A stretch of 64,000 nt of DNA from Calliopsis andreniformis (lineage: Eukaryota > Arthropoda > Insecta > Hymenoptera > Andrenidae). This document shows, one piece after another, positions 1-14,066 of this stretch. The DNA is taken from the NCBI RefSeq assembly GCF_051401765.1, contig NC_135073.1:8804001-8868000 (forward strand). Direction: 5' to 3'. The translations under genes and the position numbers were made by a program. A model generated the notes under the pieces. It ran no database searches. It was not told where the DNA came from and saw only the letters and a program-made list of their open reading frames with translations. The first letter of the stretch is position 1. Each line of letters starts with the position of its first letter.

Positions 1-2229
1 AATTCAAGAGGAGTTGAACTAAATGCTATTGGCTAATTTCTTGTAGGAGGAAGGTCTTTTATTGAATAAAGAAGAAAATTTGCCCTTTAGATAATACAAT
101 ATTCTTAAATAAGTGCACAGCTAAATGCATGATTTAGTTTCTATTTCTCACAATTCTGCTCGTATACTATTATTGCATTGAACGAAATACGCTTCTAAAG
201 TTTGGCCACTTATTCCAGGAATCAGGTTGTCCTAAAATAATAAAACAAGTTTGGATGTGTAAATTTCTTGCAGCCAAAGAAATACAGAATCCTTCACCCT
301 TCTGTAATTTGAGATTACTTTATACGAATGCAGTATAATTAAAAATGACAGTTCTCATCTTTGCACTGCGCAATACAAACGCCAAATGTTTGAACATATG
401 GTATCACATCAGTCGTACCTCAAAAACTCGAAATCTCAAATAGCAAAACCGTAAAAGGTCCCCTCGACTTCTTTCGCCACAAGGAATTTCCAGTTTTACG
501 TTTGTTTTATTATCTTGGGACTTCCTATAAAACTAAGACTCATTCCTCGAAACCTTTGCGAGAGAGAACGAATGTTACACACGCTTTCCGTTTACCTTCG
601 GCTGAATGAGAAATCGTTCCTGATCGAAGCAAAGCATCGACAGAAAGATATCCTTCCGTGATCGTATACACGTGTGGTTACGTCAAAGAACGGAAAACGA
701 GAGTGTCAGTTGGGGCAAGAGTTGCGTTGTCGCCGTTCTTTTCCTTTCTTCAGCTTCGTTTCCCGTACGATTCTGTTTTCGGTCCGAGCACTCGGCCGAC
801 GTCGACCAAGCTCCACGGCTGAGGATTTCTCGCTTTGGTCTCTCGCTCTCGATAGCCACCCCCTCTTAGCTCGTAGTCGATCCGGCTGTTGCAAACGGAC
901 TAAAAACACGCTCGACGTAACACGCCATAACCCCCCACAGTTATATCCACGCGAGTCATCCCCGAGATCTCTGTGTAATCGGATGTAAAAATAGATAAAC
1001 GAAATAAATTCAAAGGAGAAACGAATGGTACAGAAGAGATTCTTGCGCGACAGCTCGAGCTGCAATCACGCACGGAGGCTACGGCACTCGATTTTCTCTC
1101 CGCTTACTTTCCTTCATATTTAATATGCGACACGCGTCAAGTCGTGTACAGGAACGCACACACTGGAAAGAAGCATTATATACGTCATACAGTGTTGCCT
1201 CGATAGAAGATCGCGGACAGGAATGGGCGATGAGCACTATTCGGGGTTTGAAAAGTGGGACTTCAATTTTTAGATTTTGTCTGGGGTCTTTGAGAGAATT
1301 GCCAATGGGTTGATGAGATTTTCTTAATGAGAATGAGTCCCAATATCGTTCCCCATAGATTATGATTCTACGTGACAGAATAAGAAGAAAAGTGGGATAC
1401 AAAGTTTTGTCTTCGCTTTTTGAAATTAATGTTCCGAGATTCGAACTTTTGAAGAAGAACCACTATTAGCTGAGTCAGTTGCCTAATCTGGTCATTATCA
1501 AAAATACTAGGAGCTTATTTTAAGCACATATGTAATGTACGATTTTACAAAAGAATTCTTATGTCTTAAAAAAAGTACGTCACTACTAAAAAATTTCGTG
1601 GTCCTTTAACATGTGTGCAATGTTCTAGCTCCTAGCTCTCAGTATCTTGGCACTGACTGTACACTAACCCACTAACTCACGGATTCTAGCCTTGAGGTTT
1701 ACCAAACCTCTGGCGATTTGCATTCCGATCCTGGCTTACTTTGTCACACATAATTACCCTCTAAATCTTCTCATACGTATTACCAAACACTCTATACAAA
1801 GAATGTTAATGTAATTAATTCGCAGAATTGCAAAATATTTCAAATTAATACCGAATAAATAAACTAGCTCATTTTCGCTAATAAAGTCACGCTAATCCTT
1901 TGGCCTAATTTTTATCCCAAAATGCAAGGGAGGTAACGACGAACTTTTTTCGAGGTAATACTGTACAGTATCTACTTGGATACGCACACAACGAAGCGCA
2001 ATGGTGGTCGCGTGTGCTGTGTGTGCGTGTCTCTCTCTTCGCTACCCTTTCCATTCTAGCTGTTTTCTGTCCACCTGTGAACTTCCCCCTTATCTGTCCT
2101 ACACACATTCTGGGTACTTTCTACTCTCCTGTACGGCTCTGTGAGGCTGCACGAGACACTTATATCTGTATCTCTGAACTTGTCTCCGTCTCGCGTCACT
2201 TCCGGCGACGTGTTCCATCGCATCGACAT

Positions 2230-2345
2230 TTATCCACGTGTACTGTCTCTGTCTCTGTCTCTGTCTTTCTCTCTCACTCTCTCTCTCTCTCTCTCTTTCT
2301 CCTTATCTCTCTATCTCTCTTTCTGTATCTATGTCTCTGTCTCTG
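2230..2345. repeat. CT/CTGT-rich microsatellite
   Basis: Runs of tgtctc followed by (ct)n and tatctctc. Simple-sequence DNA; the long Ser/Leu-rich open frames across it are artefacts of the repeat. Confidence 0.85.
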
Positions 2346-3104
2346 TAACCCCAAGACATCTCATATCGTACATCCATAATTGTTCTGCCGATCCTCCGTC
2401 GCTTCCCCCCGCCCCTTCCAAAAATGAAATTGTTTGGCTACGAAAACGAAATAAAAAGAGAAATAGAAACCCGCTGACGAAAGAGAAATGAAAACGGAAA
2501 TGTAAGTTGTCCATGTTGAGCAAACTTAGCATATTGGCCCTCCATGCTACTCTCTCCCAACTGGCACGACTCTAGTTGTATATTAGCATATTCATTTTCT
2601 TTTGCGGCTCGTCCCTTTGCGCTCCCACACACCTCTCATACCCACTACTTTTCTGTTCCACTTTATTATACTTTCGTTCGATATCGTATGGCTACTTCGT
2701 CGTTTAGCTGCGATCAGCTCTCCATTACACATAATTTGTCTCGCGTACGTAATTCCCCCCTCCTCGAGCCTCGTATCTGTTACGTTCTCTCTGCTACTCT
2801 GCTCCTTCGTTTCACGAACATAGACGGTAATGAATGGACAAAGGCATGCAAATGTACTTGACGTAGAGATCTCTCTGTCGGTATGCGATACAATCCGAGG
2901 GCGAAAGCTCGGATATCACGTGTACGATGTTACGTGGAAAAGATTTGGTACAGCAGGCATCTAAATTAGTCCTTGCTCGTGTAGTGTATTATCTACCTTG
3001 GATTTTTGATTCGTGTGCAATCCAAGGAACGTGGATGACAAATTACGAAGGAATTAACGACGTTACGTCCTCTTAGTTTCGCTACGACTAAATATGAAAC
3101 GAAG

Positions 3105-3300
3105 GGTTGACTTCTCTCTATCTTTTCTGCGCCATGTCTTCTCTTTCACTTGCTCTACACTCTCCTCTCTTTCTCTCTCGTTCTTTCTGCCTGTCTCTAT
3201 CTCTATCTCTCTCTGCCTATCTATATCTCACTTTATCTCTTTCTCTCTCGTTCTGTTTCCATCTGTCAGTCTGTCTGGCTGTCTGTACGTCTATCTACCT
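3105..3300. repeat. CT-rich microsatellite tract
   Basis: Interrupted (tctc)n, (ctat)n and (tgtc)n, similar to the tract about 0.9 kb upstream. Overlapping frames rich in Ser and Leu are not coding. Confidence 0.8.
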
Positions 3301-6300
3301 ACGTACCGATTTTATATTACTTCCAAGCGCAGATACACGAACAGCAAACTCGTTCTGAACTATGTACGTGCGCCAAACGTCCGAGCCCTTCTTATCGATC
3401 GGACCGAACTGACTTTTTCAAAATTTCGCGAGTCCTTGATACGTGGAGAGGAAGCGAAACGAGCGCGATATTACAGGCGTTTGGTTTACGTTGACCCTGG
3501 GAATCTACATGCGAAAAATCTAGATTGAAACGCCACTCGGGGGAACTGAATTCGACTCGCGAAAAAATTGAATTTTCGATCGAGCCTTCTTTCACGACCT
3601 TTTTTTTTAAAACAGTACTGAATGTGCATCTTTCGAAGTCATTAAGATATTCATATTACCAACATTTTCAAATCATTTGAACATTTCAAATATGTAAAGT
3701 ACATGTAACTTCCAGTTTTGAAAATTAAATATTTTTATATTTCGAATTGTAAAGTCGTAATTTACATAATAGGAAGATGAAATAGAAGTCTCTACTATTT
3801 TTTTTTCTTTTTTGGTTCTTTAAAATATGCAGTTTCTAATATAAAAGTTTAAAAACCTGTAAAGATTTCAATACTTAAATACTTCTCTTTTAACACTGCA
3901 AATAGTTTTCAAATATTTTAATATTGAAACATTAAAATAAAATTTTTCTAATTGTCCATATTTTACCAAAAACTAGTAAGTGTGTTAATATTTCCGTTCC
4001 AAAAACGTACAGTTTTCTGATCTAAAACTGCTGCAATTTGAACAGAAACTGTCGTTATACCAAGGAAAATTGACCTTTCATGTCAGACTAAATAAATGCA
4101 TAACGCAAAGCCAAACGGTATGCCACATACAATTAATTGACAAGTAAATTGAATGATTAAATGATCGACAGAATTCCATTAAATTACAATTAGAATTCAG
4201 CCACAAGCAGACAGATGAAATTTATCCACGAAAACATCGTTAAGGGAATCTGATATTCGAATAATAACAATGAAAACGTTGGTAATACGGATTTGGCTAA
4301 AAGTTCCTGGCGAAAGGAAGGAAAAGCGGAATGAAGGGCTTGCGCAGATGGCCGCATTAAAAACAGCAAATTCAGCAACGGTACTGGGGAAAAGCGTATG
4401 CAGAGGAGATCGTAGCCTGACATTATTGCACATACAACGCCAACGTCATGCTTCCCTCGCGACTCTGCTTCGGCTTTAAAGGTGTTCGCCAAGTCGAGCG
4501 TGAACGCGAACACGCATATGCACTAGCGATGGGCGTTCAGTCCATTCTCCTGGAAATTTTTAATCGATTCTATCATTAAAATAACAAATAGGTATTCGAA
4601 TCTCAAGAATTTTCAAATAATTATTAGAGCTTGAAAATTTTTGCTTGTGTCTTGAGGTGCTTCAGGATGTCTTCAGATCCAGCTTGAACATTTTTAGATC
4701 CTCCTTAATTATTTGGAATCTCTGTGAAATATCTAGAAGCTACTTTTGTTATTCATTTATAATTCCTAGTGACAGCTTTGAAATATTTAATAGCTCTTTA
4801 GAAACCTTTATGTCCTTCAAAGGTATCATTATCGAAGATATTTACTGAAGTTCTCGAGTAGATGTAGCTTGAAATTCATGAACGCAGCTTAAAGTTCTAA
4901 GAACATTTTCAAGTTCTTGGAGGCATTTTGAGGACCTCGAAGGTATATTAAAGACCACTCACAATTACACTGAAGGTAATTATTCATCATTAGATATGTT
5001 AAAAATTTTGTAAAATATCTTGCGATTTTCAAGAGATATGTTGAAATTCCCAATAAATTCTTATTCTTAAAAAATACATATGCATTTCAAAAGACTTTGA
5101 AGATCCTCTGAAGCTCCAAAAATTTCTGAGATTCGAAAGCCAGAAGTCATTTGGAACTGACGTCACACGTTTAATATTATTCAATGCATCTCGAAGCCCA
5201 TCACTACCACTCACTCGTCGCCATTAACGAGATCCTTGTACGTTGTCGTTGGAAGCGAACCGGAAGAGACATGAAATCGATCCGTGTGGACGTTCGAGTA
5301 ATGCCAGAGCGAGCGAAGTGAAACAACCAATTTTCCAAGCGAACAAAATTTTATCGTCGCGAAGGCGTTTCGCTTCAATAATTGATCATTCTTTCGCTTC
5401 GTTCGTTGCGTGTCCCCGATGCTCCGCGCTTCGAGAGACGTCGATTATCTCGATGGAAACTTTAAGGCCGAAAAAGCGCCGCGACGGCACGCACGCCTCG
5501 CTTCCGTAGATTATTAAACGCTGTTAGTCCATTGACGCGTAAAACTTTTGCAAAAGCAATCTATGTCTCATGAAAATCTTATAATAACCACTTTCCATCT
5601 TCTTTTTAGTTGAGAATGTTTCACTGACGATTTTTGTGCTGACAAAGATAACAAAATAATATATGTATCTATTTATTTCAATTCCAAAAGGGAAAAAACC
5701 TGTTAAATTAAATATTAACTCAACTAAGTGCATTACAGTTTCTGCAGAATTTCTTTTCCAAGAAACACTTGGAATCTTCTAAGTCTTCTAGTATAGTAAA
5801 AATAAGATTTTTTTAAGAGGATACTAAAAGCGTCAGTGGGTTGACAATGTAGAGCACGATAACGTACAGTCGGGGAAAACGGTACGTGCAGGAAAAGAAA
5901 AGCAAAGGACACTGGTGATTCTTGAAGCTGAAAGTTCTTTTTCATGGAAACGGAACCGTAGGATCCAGTTGAAATTCTGATTAAGGTGAAGATGTTCCAA
6001 GAACTGCCAGGGACCAGTGGACCAGAAGAGGACTGAGAAAAGGGAGATGTGGAACTACGTCGATTGTTGCGACGAAACAGATATAGAAACGGACCTTTTT
6101 CTTGACTGTATCGTATATGCATCGGTGATGCACAACTGTTGCTTCACTATGAATTAAAATCAGGCACTCATTGAAACACGACTGATTATTGCAGTTTATT
6201 CAAGCTTGAGCATTATCACTGCAGATTTGCAACGAAATCCATTTACATCCCTTGTATTGTACAGACCAAAATACATAAGTATATTATGTTTTTTTTAAAC

Positions 6301-7144
6301 ACATTGGAAACTAGTTTTACAAATTTATAAGAAAAATACTTATATTAATTCATTTTTAAAAGTTTCTCTTTAATCTTTTGCATTCAACTAATTTTTTAAT
6401 ACAAGAGAATTTCATAATTCTACTTTTAAAATATTTCAATGTAATGATCACTATACCTTCTGAAGGGTTAACCTGATCTTTAAACAAATGCAAGCATAAA
6501 AAATACAAAAAATGTCTACTACCTTAGATTTCCATAGTAGCCTTTAAAAAGCGCATATAACTAGATCGAAAGTTCCATTAAAACTTCTGAAGCAAGATCA
6601 CCATACATCCCATCGAGAAGGGTCACTCAGGTTACCCTGAGATCCCGTTATCTCTTATAAGACGAAAGTCAACAAGTGACCCGCGCAAGTTGTTCATCAC
6701 TGATGCCCGCTATCATGCTTCCGTAGTAGTAGCTATCGATCGAAAATGCGGCTCTTGCGTAGAATCACTCTTCGCGCGACGTAAGATACCCTTAGCTCTG
6801 ACAAATATGGTTCGCTCTCTATAATTCGCTTCTTTTCGTTTTGCTTCACCCAAATTCCCTCACAAGTCGCTTCTGCACGCCAGCATGAGTCTGCTTTTTT
6901 ATTCTCGCCTGGAGGCTACGCATGTAACACAGACGTCCGATCTTTTTCGTCGAACTTTCGTTCTTCTATTACCAAAACTCTTGTTCCCATTATTTCTACG
7001 TTTCGAACGTGTGAATCAGATTTTCCGCGAACTCGATGCTCCGAAGCACGAAGATCACGTCTTTGTTCATCCGTAGACTCGCTATTGTCCCGCCATGGTC
7101 GTCAAGGAGGTGACGAATGTTAAGGTTCTTTTCCTCTATTCTAG

Positions 7145-7323
7145 GAGCAAATCGCGAAAGAGAAGCAGGTGACGGGAAGAATACAAATTCAAGTTTCGTA
7201 CGAAGCGGATCGTAAAGAGCTGATTGTTTCCGTTTTTATGGCCGACGATCTTTGCCCCAGAGAGGACACGGGCTATGGGACGCTCCCAGAAGCGTATGCT
7301 AAACTGGTCCTTATGCCGATTTG
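7145..7323 (+). CDS. Rim: RIM exon, start of C2A
   Basis: The acceptor follows a pyrimidine run ending in tctattctag. An in-frame TAG immediately upstream (7142-7144) confirms the border. The donor is tg|gtaagg, leaving phase 2. The protein runs TGRIQIQVSYEADRKELIVS and then a MADDLCP loop, the first strands of a C2 domain. The usual DPYVK motif is replaced by EAYAK, so an acidic Ca2+ ligand is lost. Confidence 0.85.
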
Positions 7324-10300
7324 GTAAGGCTTGGGTTTTGGATGAAGTAAGAGGAAACGTGGAATATTTGATGGAGAATAGATCAAGATAATGTGTGAAC
7401 TTTTATGCATATTCGTACATCTGTGGATACAAATGAAGAAACGTTTGTTTTATCCCTCTAGACATTGTGAAATATTGTTTGCACATTTAAGTCAAACAGC
7501 ATGTAGGAAATATCTTTTGAAGAATATAAAAAATCATATAATATCGTATAGTAAACCAAATTAAATTTAAAGGATTAGAGTACTTCAGTCATTATTGAAT
7601 TAAATTCCGATGTTTTATTGCCATGTGACACTGATGACATTTATGTAGGTGAATAAGATGTCTGACTGGTGTCAGAAAGTTTAAGAGGTAACTGTACGTC
7701 CTAAAATAAGACGATAATGAAAACTGTGAAACTGTGTTCGAAGCTTCGTTCAAGAGATATCAATAGGTCAGAGGTATTAATTATTGCTGAAATGCCTAAA
7801 GAGCACATGAAATATGTGTGACTAGAATTATTTTACTAACATCGCTGTGGCTGACCTAACGTGGCAGTAGAATAAATTCCCAAGTCAGACAGTTCAAGTA
7901 CATTTTTAGGTGTATCTTTAATAATTAATTACTTGCAAATGAAGTTTCAAACACAGTTTCTACTCAGTGTCTCCTTTTTATAACATGTAAAATCACACAT
8001 CAAAATTTTTGACGCCTGTAATGGAACTGATATGGAAATGATATTTTGGATGATTATAATCTAAACTATCAGAAATTCTCAATAATACTTATCACAATAA
8101 AGAAAGTAAAACGAAATGGTCAATTAAAAGAAGCTTCGGAATATTGGAATACTTAAACTTGAAACTCTGGTACATGTAGTATGATAATCGATATGTAATC
8201 ATAATAAAAGTTGTAGAATGAAAATATGCTTATCGACCCTCATAAGATTTCTGAGCTTTTTGAATTTCTACCATATTAAACCTAATAAGTTATTTTCTAA
8301 GAACTATCAGAATTAAAATCGAATTAGTTTCAAATTGAAATATTCTTCTTGATAATTCTCAAATTTTTGACTTGAGACAATTTTTCATGACAGTACATAA
8401 ATAGTTGATCTGTAATTTAAAGAAAATGCTACTTAAATCTTTCAGGGCCCCTTTTTATATATTTAATAAAAAAAGTTGGGGTGTTTAAATAAATGAACAA
8501 TTTCTTAATGCTTTTGCATTTTGGTATACCTACACTCAAATACAACTGACATTTACAGCACCGATCAAACTACTTTGAAAACCGCTGTTGCCGAGCCAAG
8601 TCAAAAGCCGATTTGGAATGCAACGCTACTCTTTTCTGGAGTAGATGGGGAAAGCTTAATGAAGCGCGCGATTGAGGTGACTTTATGGGATTTCTGTCCC
8701 AATGCTGATAACGTTTTCCTCGGAGAATGTACTGTCGAATTGCAGCGAGCGCTCGAAAACGACCGAGCGGTTTGGTATGTATGCTCCAAAATTTAATTAA
8801 TTATCAACACTTCTCTACAATGTCCCGCTATTATCATTGGATATTAAATTTCTGCGAAATTTAAGACACAGAAAGCAGCAGGACTATCTATTCTGCTTTA
8901 TTTTTAATATTAAAATTAGCAATCAGCGAGATGTACTCGTCTGTACTAGAACTATCAAGATGACAAATATTTAAAAGAATATGTGATTAGAAAAAATAAC
9001 TTAGAATAATTAATTGAAAATCAGTACTTCGTAGTAATCGGTATAAGTATATTAATAGTTTCAGTGTTAAATTATAATGAATCTTACTCACCTTATGAAT
9101 CCCTTATTTTATGCTGCAAGATTTAAAAAAATATTTTTGAAAAAAAATTTAGGATCTTCAGACATATAGAATGAAAAATAATTTACTAATTACAAACAAA
9201 TGTAGAACTCCGTTATTATTCAAGCTAACGAGGAGGGCTCTTCAAGCGTTACATGTTCGTATTTTAATGAATTGTTACCAGCTTGTAGAACTTCACAAAG
9301 CGAATACATCGATACTTCCACTTTGGAGTCATATAACCATTGCTTTAAAAAATATTTCAAAAAAAAATATATTATAAATACAAATTATATAAACAAAAAT
9401 ATTATAAATTACAGTTTGAACAGTTAAATATCTACAAAATTTGAAAACTTCTAAATCCAGAATTAGCTATTTTTTAACGTACTATTATGATTTAATTTAC
9501 TTATAACTCGCAATTCAAGAAACGTGTTTAATTTATTCTAGAATCAACTGCGAAAATCATCGCGAATACTTGGAGTACTCTAAAAAATGACTTCTATTTA
9601 TAAGCAAGACTATTTTCAGGTATCGCTTAGAAGACCCTCGGGGAATTCGTGTGAACAAATCACCTCGCGGCTCACTATCGATGGAAGCCGTCCAAAGGTT
9701 ACGAAAGACTGAACTGCACGAAAGAAGTTACAGCGACGACACGCAAAGCGATAGCGGAAGTCCTGAGTTCGGCTTCCTGCATCCGGATCATGCTTGGCAT
9801 GGGAGCACTAGAAGAGGATCGAGTCAAAGTGAGCAGTTCGAAGCCGAACCCTATGAACTGTCGAGAAACTACAGCAGATCCTTGCCTGGCAGTCGTAGAA
9901 GCAGCTTTCAGGGCCAAGGAGGAACTGATAGTAAACGTGAGTTCATGTAAAAGGCTATGTACGTTTTTTCAGACTATCTGTATGACTACTTTCTTCTCTT
10001 GAGACTAGTCTCTCTATAATTCAATACTGATTTATAATTATTATCGTTATTTAGTAATTTAGCCATTCATTTACGATTAACATCTACTACATTTTGTATT
10101 ACTGCAGTAATTAATCCGAAAATTAACTTGACTCAAGCTGTGTGCTTTTTGTACTTTTAGCTAACTCTCTTTATTATTCACTAAATTTGATTAATAGCTA
10201 CTTCAAACATCGCTTTCCGAGACAATGTTTGCTTAGGAGCCAATGAGAGTGTAATACAATTACAACGACGAGACTTGTTTGAAACATGTTTGTTTAACCT

Positions 10301-13300
10301 TAGAATTATATCTATTTGGAAGTAGGTCAGGGTTGAAAATCAGACTTCCAACCAACCGAGATATTTTAGGTCACTCATGGCACTTATCTGTTCCTGTTCT
10401 TACCCTAAAACGGATGGGATCTATTCTGTACTATCTTTGATTTTAAAGCCACCCTTCGACCTCGAAGATTTATTCCTGTTTATTCTACTTTTGAATATAT
10501 CCTCTGAGTCAGTCAGACGATTTTTAAAAACAATTAACTGTTTTAATATTTCTGGTTATATCTGTCTTTAAATATTAACTACCAATATATCACCATCAAT
10601 GATCAGGATAACACTTGATAGCAATCTTCCAACACAGAATAAAAAAAACACTTTGGTGCCTATAAGGAAAGATTTCCCAGCCTGCTTTTTAATTTTTAAT
10701 GAATCGTTACCAAGCTGTAGAACTTGTCAAGCCGAATATCTCACAATATTCTCTTTTGAGAACTAGAAAATCAATAGTTGGAGAGACAGTAACAGTTGAA
10801 GCTGTTTCATTTCTGCACTTTACCAACTTGAAAAAGCTAGACATGTAAAAAAATCAAGATGTTATTCGAAAATTTCTAAATATTCAAACTTTTAAAGAAG
10901 ATAATGTCCACGAAGCAGCTTCAATAATTCAATCTCATAAACTATTAACCTTGCACGCTCAAAAGAGATACTAACCCTCCACCTGATGAGTTCCACAAAC
11001 TCGCAAAGGTGTGAGATTCCAGAATCTCGCAAAGATTCGCTAAGAACTGAGCATTATGCTTTTTAACTTTTACACATATCTAAATCAAGCAATTACAGAA
11101 AAAGCTTTGCATACTCGAGACCAAAAATCATAACAGAACTAATAATCATTTCCCATACAATCCCACAGGTGGAAGTATGGGAGAGGCGGACATTATAGTG
11201 CACTATTATGGTGGGCGCCGACGAAGCTCGTTCACCAGACCACCAAGGGATCCAGAGGAGATTCGAGAGGGCCTGCAGTCGCTGAAGGCGGCTCAGAGAG
11301 AGCTCGGCAGGACGATGAGTCTCTCAGGAGACAAAAGACGTGAGTACAGTCAACGCAGCTTTCTTTGTCCACCATCTCGCCGAACCATCCGCTCGTCCGT
11401 CCGTCAGTTCGTTCATCCACTTCGTAAAATTGTTTGCCTGTCTATCTGTCTGTCTGACTGTCTGTCTGTCTTCCACGCACTCGTACTTCTATATTCTTTT
11501 TCTCTCTTTATTTCTCATCACCACGTTCGTCGGATCGTCAAATCTGCTCGACCCATCTTCGTCCACCGACCGATCGGCAGATCGAATCCTCCTCGTCGGC
11601 CAGCGCCGTGCGTATCGTACGCATGCAGGATTAATGTGTGTGCATGGACGTACATGTATACGTAAAGGCGAAGCAAATCGAATTCGAAACTCGAACAAAG
11701 TAATTATCAACATTGAATCAGGTGTCCAAATATGGAATACACGAAATTCATTGTTGGAATCGTCCAACTATGTGTTACAGTTTCTATCATCAGTGTACTG
11801 GGATAATTTGGTGAAATATTAATATTGTGAGAGATTTGAATAAAATGAAATGGAAATCAGAACGACAGTAGTAATAGAAAATGTTATGGAATACTTATTT
11901 GCTAAAGTATTCGGTACTTAACTTCTTTAAGTATTTTTTTTGAATGCATTAAAAGATTGGCATAAGGATTAAAGCAGTAACCTTGTATGCATGTGGGTCC
12001 ATATCATTTGTATACATTTTTGTACATTTTCTCTCACGCATCATCACTCACCGGCCTTTTTTATCTTACACTTCTATGTGTTCTGCCTATGCAACGTCAC
12101 GATTCTCTCTTTCACTCTTTTCTCTTTATACGTCCGTTTCTCTGTCTACCTTCTTCCCTTCGTGTGTCTTTCGTGTAATATCACTTTCCATCCGATTTCG
12201 AGCGATTTGACCGAGCGAACGCTAAGAATGTTTTGTTCGGGTTTTTCCCTCGTGAAGCTTCCTGACGCCTGTTGATTACATAGAGCCAACCGAGCCGGAA
12301 ACGGATTGCCCCGGAAGGGAATCTCGTACAAGTTCGACATTTCGATGGGAAATTTGTCAGAATACCAAGTGATTAGAGGATTTGGACTAGTACGAGGATT
12401 ATTCAATCATCCTGTTGTTTGTTCTGATTTGAGATATGTTTAGAATTCAGTGATCGATCGTTCAATAATATCTATACGTGGAAATTCTCATCACAGACGT
12501 GACCTAAAAGTCTGATCTAATAATAAACGAAATTTGTCTTTGGTCTAGTTTAGATCTCATTGACGTAAATTTTTATTACCAATAGTTTTAGATTTCTTTG
12601 AAGATAAAATCACTCAAGATTGAGTCAACTTTTAAAATATGAAAAATTTCAAATTTTCAACGTTGAAATATTTCGATATTCAAAATTTTAAATATTAACA
12701 AAATTAGACATTACAAATTTTAAGTATTTCAATATTTAAATATTCGAATTTTCTAAGATTCAAATGTTGAAATTTTTAAATAAGGGTTCGAGTATTTAAA
12801 TTTTCAAAATCAGGTAGTATAAAGGCTTTACAAATCTTTGTGCTTTCACATATGAACCTGAAGAAGTCAAAGTTTCATCTGGGCACCTCTGCACCACACA
12901 ATTTTGCTACCATACAACTATCATCCCCTCAAGCTTTACCCAAAACCAAAGATAAATTTCACTCGCCTGATCGTGACGATTCCCCAATGCGAGGTGGTCA
13001 AAAGCAGTCGACTCGATATCCAAAATCTGGGGATCGATCTAAAAACGAAGGGAACTGGATGCTTCGCGTTCGGGCAGTGCGAAATCGCGTCATCCTACCT
13101 CTGTCTGTCTGTCTGTCTATTCGTGACAAAACTGGCATCTCCAAACGATCACTCGTCGCAATGATGTACGCTCTATGCTCATCTCTGTGCGATCGCTGTT
13201 GCGCCGCTGTTGCCTGTCGCTGACTATACGTACCGCCTAACGCCAGCCTGAGACGCCGACAGCAAAGCGACGTGGCGAGAGAACCGTAAGGAGGTCGAAA

Positions 13301-14035
13301 AGATTAGATACGAAAGGGAAAGGAGAGACAAGCGAGGGAGACGGAGCAGGATCGTGGCAAGAACGACCAAGAGCTTGATCGCCCTTCTCTCGCTTCAGCT
13401 CCCAGTGTTCTTCCTGTCGCGTGCCACTTGCACTGTTGCCTCTGCGAGTTAACGAGCGGTGTTCGATATACCATCACCCCACCGTCAGGGCCTGGTTCCT
13501 CGTTCACACGTCGAAACACGCCAAAAGTCGCCAAATACAAAAGCTACATATTATGCCGCTGATCGTTCGTCCACCTATATTGAGTGTTCGTCTCCTCTTA
13601 TCAGCCGCGGCCGGCCAAAGTCACGTCGCGGAACGATGTCCAAGCATTGTGCCTCTGTTTCTTTCCTTTGCTCATTTTCTTGATCTCCTTTCTCGGTCGG
13701 CACCGTCCGGCAATCTCTGACACGCATACGTGCGGTCGATCAAAATGCTCGGTTCGCTCGGTCGAAACGCCATCCGGCCATCGTCACAACCCCCGACACC
13801 CCGATCGACGACGAATCGTGGGGCTCTCGATCGACCGACCAACCACCATCATCGATCAACGACAACAGCGTGCGTAGTCCCAACGGTTACTGTGTGGCAG
13901 TGCGAGCCTGTATCTCCGAGGACCGGTAACTCGGCCTCCTTCTCACTGCCGCACTCCATACCACCTCGATAAATAGCCACAGGACACTGTGGACCACCGT
14001 CACGGGCATCCGGTAAGACACGTTTACTCGCTCTG

Positions 14036-14066
<31 letters not shown>

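Larger units (their letters stand above)
1..7144. other. Left flank, probably RIM intron
   Basis: No exon could be supported. It contains a GC-richer stretch at about 650-1000, two CT-rich tracts (2230-2345, 3105-3300) and AT-rich low-complexity DNA at 3600-4200. Open frames here (for example 674-988, 5243-5509) show no family resemblance. Small RIM exons could still be hidden. Confidence 0.5.

Noticed and set aside
2014..2491. Ser/Leu-rich open frames of 116-121 codons
   Set aside because: They are produced by the CT microsatellite, which is free of stops in several frames.
3094..3528. 144-codon open frame
   Set aside because: It runs through a CT-rich repeat; the C-terminal part has no recognisable domain and no splice context.
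6628..6650. ctcaggttaccctgag palindrome as a regulatory site
   Set aside because: A single short palindrome in intronic DNA with no other support.
8521..8558. Upstream part of the open frame before the C2A exon (MVYLHSNTTDIYS)
   Set aside because: The tttacag acceptor at 8558 and phase agreement with the previous exon show it is intronic.
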